Part shown: piece after piece, positions 1-5,553 of the stretch | Layout: each line of letters opens with the position of its first letter | Position numbering within the stretch: position 1 is the stretch's first letter | From: Methanobacteriota archaeon | GTDB lineage: Archaea; Thermoplasmatota; Thermoplasmata; Thermoplasmatales; Aciduliprofundaceae | Length of the DNA: 34,914 nt | Reading direction: 5' to 3' | NCBI GenBank assembly: GCA_013154005.1 | Contig: JAADDK010000102.1 | Span: forward strand, 1 to 34,914 | Program-made: the position numbers and the translations under genes | The notes under the pieces: model-generated | What the model was told of the DNA's origin: nothing | Seen by the model: the letters and a program-made list of their open reading frames with translations, nothing else | Databases searched by the model: none

Positions 1-173
1 CTCATATTTTGCAGGTCATACACATCCTCTATCAAATACGGATTGCTTGCAGTTCCGTTTCCACCTCCGAAATTTCCGTTGACAGCACTAACAGTTCCCG
101 TTATCGTAATCATACCAAGCAGCGAGGCGCTCAGCATGAAAACTACAATTCCAACCGATGCAGTTTTTTTCAT
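1..173 (-). CDS. Secreted surface protein with GLUG-like N-terminus (partial, runs off left edge)
   Basis: Only the first 57 codons are inside the window; the gene continues past base 1. The reading begins MKKTASVGIVVFMLSASLLG, a basic start followed by a hydrophobic stretch to about residue 30, which is a signal peptide or N-terminal membrane anchor. Right after it comes a Gly/Asn-rich stretch (GGGNGTASNPYLIEDVYDL, residues 36-54). That pattern is typical of the first strand of GLUG-type and other beta-helix surface proteins of archaea. The ATG at 171-173 is preceded by GGAGG (minus strand, 181-185) with a 7-base spacer, so the start is well supported and the transcript has a leader. The gene is probably expressed alone, since the next upstream feature is a tRNA. 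Function beyond surface protein cannot be stated. Confidence 0.72.
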   Translation of the reverse strand, partial: MKKTASVGIVVFMLSASLLGMITITGTVSAVNGNFGGGNGTASNPYLIEDVYDLQNM

Positions 174-441
174 ACTAATTCCTCCATCAAGCTCATTCCC
201 CACCCAACGCATTTTGAGAAGAGAATATATTTTGACATGCAATCAATGGTATTTAATAATTTATAAATTTGAATTATCAAAAAATTCAAATCATGTTTAA
301 AAAAGTCAAATTCTGTGCCGGAAACGTCGAAAATCGGTAAGACAAAGATTATAAGCACTCACGCGTTATCAAAACAAAAAATTCAGGAGTTGATAAAAAT
401 GGTAAAAAAACGTGGAAAACAATATTGGATATGGAAAACAG

Positions 442-514
442 CGCCCCGGCCGGGATTTGAACCCGGGTCGCGGGCTCGACAGGCCCGCATGATAGGCCGC
501 TACACTACCGGGGC
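442..514 (-). tRNA. tRNA-Asp (GTC)
   Basis: Read on the minus strand this 73-base sequence folds as a tRNA. The acceptor stem GCCCCGG pairs with CCGGGGC, with discriminator G. The anticodon stem CGGGC/GCCCG holds the loop CTGTCGA, giving anticodon GTC (Asp). The T arm contains GGTTCAAATCC. The 3' CCA is not encoded, as is common in archaea, so it must be added by the CCA-adding enzyme. No intron is seen. Its own TATA-like box lies about 27 bases upstream. Confidence 0.95.
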
Positions 515-535
515 AGCAAATGGCGAAATGAGAAG

Positions 536-547
536 AAATATTTAAAG
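536..547 (-). promoter_or_regulatory. TATA-like box of tRNA-Asp, overlapping the korC stop codon
   Basis: Minus-strand CTTTAAATATTT is centred about 27 bases before the tRNA 5' end. It includes the TAA stop (542-544) of the korC-like gene. The tRNA can therefore be transcribed independently of the kor operon that precedes it. Confidence 0.6.
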
Positions 548-1078
548 ATTGTTTTTTGCGTAGTTGTAACCTTCCATAAACGCTTTCTCGTTGAGTTCCC
601 AGAACTTCTTTGGCACGCGGTCCTTGATTGCCTGTATTAGCGAGTCGTTGCTCAGGATCTCTGTTACTCCATTGAAAAATCCGAGCATCACTATATTGGC
701 CACAATGGGGTTACCGAGGTCTTCTGCTATTTTCGTGGCGGGTATGCCATAGATTCTTCGTTTTTCCACAGCCCCCGGAGCTACAAGGTCACTATCCACA
801 ACGAGCACACCATCCTCTTTGAGTTTATGCACATAATCGCGATATGCACTCATACTCATCAGCACGAGATAATCTGCCTTGAGCACGTGGGGATAGTCTA
901 TTTTCTCATCTGATATTATTATCTCACTCGTGGATGCGCCACCACGCGCCTCGGCACTGTAATCCTGTGTGAACACGCACTCTTTTTTCTCGTATATAGC
1001 GGCGGCATTGCCCAAGATAAAGCCCATGGTTATTATACCCTGCCCGCCAAGGCCACCAAATTTGATTTCAGTTCTCAT
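542..1078 (-). CDS. korC: 2-oxoacid:ferredoxin oxidoreductase, gamma subunit
   Basis: A 178-residue protein that starts with the gamma-subunit signature GGLGGQGIITMG (residues 8-19). It continues with the conserved pattern seen in KorC/PorC proteins (SAEARGGASTSEIIIS, residues 42-57). The gamma domain of these thiamine-diphosphate enzymes is a Rossmann-like domain that helps form the CoA/ferredoxin-facing part of the complex. It is the last gene of korD-korA-korB-korC. Its ATG (1076-1078) overlaps the end of korB by 11 bases, implying translational coupling. The order of four separate subunits and the sequence style of KorA/KorB favour 2-oxoglutarate (KGOR) over pyruvate, but substrate choice among 2-oxoacids cannot be proved from sequence by eye. 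The cytoplasmic reaction is 2-oxoacid + CoA + oxidised ferredoxin to acyl-CoA + CO2 + reduced ferredoxin. Confidence 0.9.
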   Translation of the reverse strand: MRTEIKFGGLGGQGIITMGFILGNAAAIYEKKECVFTQDYSAEARGGASTSEIIISDEKIDYPHVLKADYLVLMSMSAYRDYVHKLKEDGVLVVDSDLVAPGAVEKRRIYGIPATKIAEDLGNPIVANIVMLGFFNGVTEILSNDSLIQAIKDRVPKKFWELNEKAFMEGYNYAKNNL

Positions 1079-1910
1079 TTTGAGCCCTCCTTATCACGTC
1101 ATCGAATCTCTCTTCATACGTCGGGATATTTGTTCTTACTCGGAACTCTCCCACCACGATCTTGCCGTTGTATGTTAGTTCCATCTCCTCAAAACTTGCA
1201 TTCGGCTTTATGATTGAGTTTTTCTGGAAATATTCCATCATTGAAAGCGGGGATTTCATAGAGTTTCTTCTGCCGTAAACGGTTGGACACTGCGAGATTA
1301 TTTCCACGAGGCGGAAGCCCTTCATCCCCAGAGCTTTGTATATACTGTTCTGCAATTGATTTACATGATATGTGGTCCAGCGCGCCACAAAGGGTACACC
1401 GAGGGAAATGGCAAGATGCGGTATGTTGAATGGTCTATCCGGGTTACCGTACGGAGTGGTGGTTGTATATGCGCCGGTCGGTGTGGTGGGCCCGTGCTGC
1501 CCCCCGGTCATGCCGTATGTGAAATTGTTGACTGCGATGATTAGTAAATCATGATTTCTTCTGGCCGCATTAACAAAATGGTTGCCGCCAATGGCAAAAA
1601 GATCTCCATCTCCACTGAACACCACCACATTGAGGTCCGGTCTGGCGAATTTGATGCCTGTGGCAAAGGGAATAGCTCGCCCATGAGTGGTGTGGAACGA
1701 ATCCACATTTACGTAACCGGCAGTTCTGCCAGTGCACCCGATTCCAGATACAACCACAAGCTTCTCAGGGTCTATTTTTCTTCTTATTACCGCCCGTAGA
1801 AAAGCGTTAAGCACGATTCCGATACCGCATCCAGGGCACCACACATGCGGAAGTCGCTCTGTGCGCAGCAGTTCTTCCTGTTTATTCCTCATATCTTCAA
1901 AAATGCTCAC
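1068..1910 (-). CDS. korB: 2-oxoacid:ferredoxin oxidoreductase, beta (thiamine diphosphate) subunit
   Basis: A 280-residue beta subunit. The N-terminal WCPGCG (residues 24-29) and GIGCTGR are family hallmarks. The thiamine-diphosphate/Mg site is visible as GDGD (about 99-102) followed by the NN pair (about 127-128) in VNNFTYGMTGGQHGPTTP. It binds TPP and carries out decarboxylation together with KorA. The start is a GTG at 1908-1910 that overlaps the korA stop as GTGA, giving tight translational coupling. Length is normal for separate beta subunits of KGOR-type enzymes (about 280). The assignment to the KGOR/2-oxoacid class is firm; the exact physiological substrate is inferred. Confidence 0.92.
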   Translation of the reverse strand: MSIFEDMRNKQEELLRTERLPHVWCPGCGIGIVLNAFLRAVIRRKIDPEKLVVVSGIGCTGRTAGYVNVDSFHTTHGRAIPFATGIKFARPDLNVVVFSGDGDLFAIGGNHFVNAARRNHDLLIIAVNNFTYGMTGGQHGPTTPTGAYTTTTPYGNPDRPFNIPHLAISLGVPFVARWTTYHVNQLQNSIYKALGMKGFRLVEIISQCPTVYGRRNSMKSPLSMMEYFQKNSIIKPNASFEEMELTYNGKIVVGEFRVRTNIPTYEERFDDVIRRAQNEN

Positions 1911-3040
1911 TGGCTCACCTCCCTAAGCTTTTTAAGCACTTCCTGCGGAGTGTGTATCTCTCCGCCCATCTTGGTGAGTTTATGCACGGGAGTTTCTGCG
2001 TACTCTTTAACTTTGTGATACATCTGCCCGTAATTCAGTTCTGCAACTACAAAGTCGGCGGTGTATTTCTTTATGTATTCCCACGGAAACGGCCAGATGG
2101 TGATTAGGCGCAGCATTCCCGCTTTTATGCCCTCCTTTCTCGCAAGGTCCACTCCCGCTTTGACTGCACGAGCCTCGCCGCCAAATGATACCACAATGGT
2201 CTCAGCATCCTCCGTCATGTACTCTTCCACAATCCAGATATCTCGCTCATGCTTCAGAATCTTCTCGTTTAGTCTGCGCACAAGTTTTTCCTGTGCTTGA
2301 GGGGTGAGGTCCGGATAGCCACGCTCATCATGAGTCAGACCGGTTGCGTGTATGTTTCGCCCCTCTCCTATCAGGGGCATTGGTGGTACTAAGTCCTCAT
2401 CTGGTTCATAGGGCAACTGCCCCTCTTTCGGTCTCTTTCTGTGAACAATTTTCTTTTCTATTTCTTCTATCGGAGGCACGTAAATGCTCTCGTACATATG
2501 CGCAAGCAATCCGTCTATGAGATACATCACAGGTACTCTGTACTTTTCCGCAAAGTTGAACGCGTGAAGCATGAGGTCGAAAGTCTCCTGAATGGTGCTT
2601 GGATAAAGGGTTACCAGCTCGTAGCTGCCCTGTGAGCCGTAATGCGCCTGCATCAAATCGCCCTGTCCAATGAGTGTTGGTAGACCGGTGGAGGGCGCGC
2701 CTCTCATGGCGTTCACAACAACTATCGGGGCCTCGGTCATCACCGCAAGACCCAGGTTCTCATTCATAAGAGACACGCCGGGTCCGGAGGTGGCGGTCAT
2801 TGCCCGCTCTCCAGTCCATGATGCACCGATTATCGCAGCTATAGAGCCGATTTCGTCTTCCATCTCAATGAACTTGCCTCCAAGCTGCGGAAGTCTGAGC
2901 GCCATTCTCTCCGCTATCTCGCTACTGGGCGTGATTGGATATCCTGCATAGAACCTGCATCCGGCGGCAATTGCACCCTCTGCCGCAGCGATATCACCGC
3001 TCCAGAAATAATTACCCTCTTTCAAGTATCCTTTTTTCAT
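1907..3040 (-). CDS. korA: 2-oxoacid:ferredoxin oxidoreductase, alpha subunit
   Basis: A 377-residue alpha subunit starting MKKGYLKEGNYFWSGD. It shows GYPITPSSEIAERMA and the FIEMEDEIGS/TATSGPGVSLM segments typical of KorA, forming the pyrimidine-binding half of the TPP site. An upstream in-frame ATG at 3104-3106 would add 22 residues inside korD. I prefer the ATG at 3038-3040 because it forms an ATGA overlap with the korD stop and has GGAGG 7 bases upstream (3048-3052). It is followed by korB with a GTGA overlap. The long, gap-free coupling of all four subunits implies fixed stoichiometry. In fermentative or peptide-using archaea this enzyme supplies succinyl-CoA or other acyl-CoAs and reduced ferredoxin; that metabolic reading is inference. 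Confidence 0.93.
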   Translation of the reverse strand: MKKGYLKEGNYFWSGDIAAAEGAIAAGCRFYAGYPITPSSEIAERMALRLPQLGGKFIEMEDEIGSIAAIIGASWTGERAMTATSGPGVSLMNENLGLAVMTEAPIVVVNAMRGAPSTGLPTLIGQGDLMQAHYGSQGSYELVTLYPSTIQETFDLMLHAFNFAEKYRVPVMYLIDGLLAHMYESIYVPPIEEIEKKIVHRKRPKEGQLPYEPDEDLVPPMPLIGEGRNIHATGLTHDERGYPDLTPQAQEKLVRRLNEKILKHERDIWIVEEYMTEDAETIVVSFGGEARAVKAGVDLARKEGIKAGMLRLITIWPFPWEYIKKYTADFVVAELNYGQMYHKVKEYAETPVHKLTKMGGEIHTPQEVLKKLREVSQ

Positions 3041-3276
3041 TTCAATTCCTCCACAAAAATTGCAAAATCCGGGCAATATAACTCGCAGAGATGGCATGCT
3101 ATACACACATGCTCCTTATCCTCCCTGAACTCTGGAGGGTGGTAGCCCTTTGCGTTCATTTTATCAGATATTACCAGGACCTTGGTGGGACAGTAATTTA
3201 CACAGTACCAGCAACCCTTGCACCTGTCTTCCAGGATCTTTACTACTGCTTTCCTTTCATACTTTTTTTGAGTCAT
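3037..3276 (-). CDS. korD: 2-oxoacid:ferredoxin oxidoreductase, delta (2[4Fe-4S] ferredoxin-like) subunit
   Basis: A 79-residue ferredoxin-like subunit with two cluster motifs, CKGCWYCVNYCP (residues 19-30) and CIACHLCELYCP. Each is C-x2-C-x2-C-x3-CP, giving two [4Fe-4S] clusters that pass electrons from the TPP centre to external ferredoxin. It heads the kor operon. The ATG at 3274-3276 has a strong Shine-Dalgarno (TCCTCC on the plus strand at 3283-3288) with a 6-base spacer. The TATA-like box near 3338-3349 predicts a leader of about 40 bases, so this operon is leadered, in contrast to many single genes of the window. Confidence 0.92.
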   Translation of the reverse strand: MTQKKYERKAVVKILEDRCKGCWYCVNYCPTKVLVISDKMNAKGYHPPEFREDKEHVCIACHLCELYCPDFAIFVEELK

Positions 3277-3337
3277 ATTTTATCCTCCAGTGGGATGCTG
3301 GGTGAGGGAATAAACGCATACATAAAAAACATTACGG

Positions 3338-3349
3338 TTTTTAAATATC
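3338..3349 (-). promoter_or_regulatory. TATA-like box of the korDABC operon
   Basis: Minus-strand GATATTTAAAAA. A start about 25 bases downstream would be near 3317, leaving a leader of about 40 bases with a GGAGGA ribosome site before korD. Confidence 0.5.
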
Positions 3350-3452
3350 TCGATAGTGAGTTATAAATACGCATTATATCCTATTTCACCGATGATTAAT
3401 GATTTATTATTATGTTTACTGGATAAAAATAAAAGAGTTAAAAAATCAAAAG

Positions 3453-3461
3453 AATTAAATA
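3453..3461 (+). promoter_or_regulatory. TATA-like box for the gene at 3483
   Basis: AATTAAATA is centred 26 bases before the ATG at 3483, and no Shine-Dalgarno sequence precedes that ATG. This is the arrangement expected of a leaderless archaeal mRNA. Confidence 0.5.
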
Positions 3462-3482
3462 GTGAGTGGTTAATCTCTACTT

Positions 3483-3974
3483 ATGGACAAAGGGGTAGCT
3501 TTGATAATAATAGGCGTAGTGATTATAGCGGCATCTCTTGGAGTGGCATACTACATGATGTCTCAGGGAATTAATGAGGTGGTAAAGAACGCAAAAACAG
3601 TGGACCTTGCGCCGCACACCAGCAAGAATGTGACCGAAACGCTTGATGGAAACATGGATTATTTCCTGATTATGAACTCCACGACTTCTAATGTATCATA
3701 CAAGGTGATAGATCCTGCTGGAAAGGTTATTTCCACCGGGCAGGTGCCAAACTCCGGCTCCGACAATACGGTGAAGTTCAAAACCACAACCTCTGGAACT
3801 TATCATGTGGAGTTCTCCAATAATGGAAATACCAGTGCTACCGTTAGCTACGTGATTACTGACAAAAATGTTATAAATGGCATTTTGACGTCCATAGGAG
3901 CCCTGGGCGTGTGCGGTATAGGCGTAATTGTGGTAATTGTGGGTATAATTCTTGCCATCAAGAACAGAAAATAA
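3483..3974 (+). CDS. Small two-anchor membrane protein with an extracytoplasmic beta-rich domain
   Basis: A 163-residue protein with a hydrophobic N-terminal segment (residues about 5-27) and a C-terminal membrane helix (about 136-158) ending in a basic tail, NRK. Between them lies a Ser/Thr/Asn-rich domain with alternating strand-like pattern (YFLIMNSTTSNVSYKVIDP, then GTYHVEFSNNGNTSATVSYVI). The pattern resembles the jelly-roll/GOLD (emp24-like) domains seen in small archaeal envelope proteins, but I cannot confirm the family without a profile search. Four N-x-S/T sequons lie in the middle domain, consistent with an outside location. It is transcribed alone from a leaderless-type promoter and followed by a T-rich run. 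No function is assigned. Confidence 0.75.
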   Translation: MDKGVALIIIGVVIIAASLGVAYYMMSQGINEVVKNAKTVDLAPHTSKNVTETLDGNMDYFLIMNSTTSNVSYKVIDPAGKVISTGQVPNSGSDNTVKFKTTTSGTYHVEFSNNGNTSATVSYVITDKNVINGILTSIGALGVCGIGVIVVIVGIILAIKNRK

Positions 3975-3975
3975 C

Positions 3976-3989
3976 TTTTTTTATTTTTT
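3976..3989 (+). terminator. Oligo-T terminator after the gene ending at 3974
   Basis: The plus-strand run CTTTTTTTATTTTTTA directly after the stop codon is a typical archaeal oligo-T terminator, lying just before the opposite-strand tRNA-Val 3' end. Confidence 0.6.
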
Positions 3990-3991
3990 AG

Positions 3992-4065
3992 TGGGCCTGC
4001 CCGGATTCGAACCGGGGACCTCCACCGTGTCAGGGTGACGTCATAACCAACTAGACCACAGGCCC
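3992..4065 (-). tRNA. tRNA-Val (GAC)
   Basis: The minus-strand 74-base sequence has acceptor stem GGGCCTG/CAGGCCC with discriminator A. The D arm contains GTCTAGTTGGTTATGAC, and the anticodon stem TCACC/GGTGG surrounds loop CTGACAC, giving anticodon GAC (Val). The T arm is CCCGGTTCGAATCCGGG. CCA is not encoded and no intron is visible. Its own TATA-like box precedes it. Confidence 0.95.
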
Positions 4066-4087
4066 TGAAAGAGGGAATGTAGGTTTC

Positions 4088-4100
4088 GCTTTTAAATTTT
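4088..4100 (-). promoter_or_regulatory. TATA-like box of tRNA-Val
   Basis: Minus-strand AAAATTTAAAAGC is centred about 28 bases before the tRNA 5' end. Confidence 0.55.
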
Positions 4101-4517
4101 ATGGTTTGGTATTATTTACAAACGCGTTCCGTGTGAGATTTCCGCTCCCTTAAATTCATAATTGAAAAATTGTGTTTTGGAGATATTTACAAGCGTATAA
4201 CAAATTATTATTTATAATCGAATTGTGCAATTATATATGAATGTGATGCGCGTGGGAGAATCTAAGTGCTTTGGAAATTTTATGAGTGGAAAATGAATGG
4301 AAGATTTCTATGCTGCGCTTGCAGTGCTTTTGATTATCTTTCGTCGCATACCGGATCTGGTGCTGGAAATACTGGAAAATAGAGACAGAAAGCGGAGAAA
4401 TTGCAGCTTTCGCCGAGATACCACATGATTTTGTGCTCTTGCACACCCTTTTTTTATTGAACGTGGAGTGCGAACAATCATAAATCTTAAATATCACATT
4501 CTCCATGATTTGGTTAT
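4101..4517. other. Gene-poor gap with an orphan TATA-like box and an interrupted small ORF
   Basis: About 420 bases without a convincing gene. A good TATA-like element TATTTATAATC (4209-4219, plus) lies 24-26 bases before an ATG at 4237 that opens a 19-codon ORF ending in TGA (4294-4296). The next codon in the same frame is ATG (4297), opening a 43-residue ORF to 4428. That second ORF has a hydrophobic N-terminal half (residues 5-15) and a very basic C-terminus. The transcript might be a small RNA, a decayed gene or a small coding gene. The 107-codon minus-strand reading through 4231-4551 has no supporting start signals and looks like noise. The end of the gap holds the promoter of the pilin-like pair (TCTTAAATAT, 4485-4494). 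Confidence 0.4.
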
Positions 4518-5006
4518 ATGAAGAAAGAAGAGGGCGTAATTGACATGCCATTGCGGCTGATGATAATCGCCGTTATTCTTGTTATCACCGTGCCCATGGT
4601 GCTTGGTGTAGTTAATTACTATTCTCGCGCAGCCACACAACAGCAGCTTGTCTCCGGCGTGCGGTACCTCGAAAATCAAGAAAAGATTGTGTTTGCCGAG
4701 GGTGCAAATGCGTCCATGGTGGTGCGGGTGACCTTTCCGTATGGCACGCAGTATATTAAGATAGGAGGCAAGTTAGGAACCGATGATTCTCATCTCATCC
4801 GCTACAAGCTTATTAATGGGATGGAGCATCAGGATATTGTGAGGTACGGGAATATTGATATATGTATGATGAGTGCAAAGGGAGGAACACTGACGGTGGT
4901 GGGTGGTACTTATGATTTCATTATCACAAAAATGAAATCTCCGATTGATCTGAATGGTGACCATATTCTGAACGACTACTACATTCAGATAGAGGTGAGG
5001 CAGTAA
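4518..5006 (+). CDS. Pilin-like / pseudopilin-like secreted protein
   Basis: A 162-residue protein beginning MKKEEGVIDMPLRLMII. A short charged start is followed by one long hydrophobic helix (about 11-31), then an extracytoplasmic beta-rich domain with no further membrane span. A single N-terminal helix with charged residues just before it is the layout of archaeal type IV pilins and of the minor pilins that accompany secretion ATPase/TadC-like systems. A clear class III cleavage site (K/R-G with Glu at +5) is not obvious, so processing is uncertain. It is the first gene of a pair, with 1 base separating its stop from the next ATG. The TATA-like box at 4485-4494 suggests leaderless transcription. 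No assembly ATPase or platform gene is in the window. Function is inferred from architecture only. Confidence 0.7.
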   Translation: MKKEEGVIDMPLRLMIIAVILVITVPMVLGVVNYYSRAATQQQLVSGVRYLENQEKIVFAEGANASMVVRVTFPYGTQYIKIGGKLGTDDSHLIRYKLINGMEHQDIVRYGNIDICMMSAKGGTLTVVGGTYDFIITKMKSPIDLNGDHILNDYYIQIEVRQ

Positions 5007-5007
5007 A

Positions 5008-5514
5008 ATGATGATGATTCAGTTTTTTCTGTCAAAAGTCACGGTATCGATTCTTGCGCTATCGCTGATTGCCATAGCCATTGGGTATTTTGTGACCTTT
5101 GATAACGCTGCGTATCAAACCGAAGCTTCTGAACTGGCCAATCAGATTGCCTCAAGAATTGACGAAATTGCGGCGCAGAATATGGTGGAGAAGGTATATT
5201 TTGTGTATAACGAAACCAAGGGGATACATCTTCCGCCCAGAATTGGGGGTCAGTATTACACGCTTGAAATAGGTACAAGGATAGTTAATATCAGGTTACG
5301 GGATTTCGGTTACGGGGCGTACATACATTCTACAGTATATACCTTCAATCCTGATGTTTTTAAGGGAAAGAAAGTGACCTCCCAAATGCTTTACAACTAC
5401 GAGCTTGAACATCCGCTGATGATTTCTCATACCCAGCGTTTCTGTGTAGACCAGCGCTACATGCTCGTTGATGGGTTGTGGCAGTACGTTACCTTTGTGT
5501 ACGTTGTAGATTGA
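5008..5514 (+). CDS. Second pilin-like / pseudopilin-like protein
   Basis: A 168-residue protein with an N-terminal hydrophobic helix (about 5-28), then an amphipathic helical stretch (EASELANQIASRIDEIAAQ, about 39-57) and a beta-rich C-terminal half. The helix, Glu-containing helical continuation and soluble head resemble pilin-type or TadE/minor-pilin proteins. Three consecutive ATG codons occur; the first (5008) is best placed after GAGGTGAGG (4992-5000) with a 7-base spacer, and that ribosome site lies inside the upstream gene. The pair is therefore one operon and probably forms a heteromeric surface filament tip or secretion accessory. The partner identity is inference; no profile match is claimed. 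Confidence 0.7.
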   Translation: MMMIQFFLSKVTVSILALSLIAIAIGYFVTFDNAAYQTEASELANQIASRIDEIAAQNMVEKVYFVYNETKGIHLPPRIGGQYYTLEIGTRIVNIRLRDFGYGAYIHSTVYTFNPDVFKGKKVTSQMLYNYELEHPLMISHTQRFCVDQRYMLVDGLWQYVTFVYVVD

Positions 5515-5522
5515 AGCGCAAA

Positions 5523-5533
5523 GTTTAATATAT
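5523..5533 (+). promoter_or_regulatory. TATA-like box of alaS
   Basis: GTTTAATATAT is centred 26 bases before the alaS ATG with no Shine-Dalgarno sequence, consistent with leaderless transcription. Confidence 0.55.
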
Positions 5534-5553
5534 CTGGAATATTCCACAGACCA

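Noticed and set aside
3041-3106. Longer korA start at 3106
   Set aside because: It lies inside korD; the ATGA junction with GGAGG supports 3040.
4231-4551. 106-codon minus-strand ORF in the gap
   Set aside because: It overlaps the promoter and start of the pilin-like gene, has no start signal and is His/Ser-biased like random sequence.
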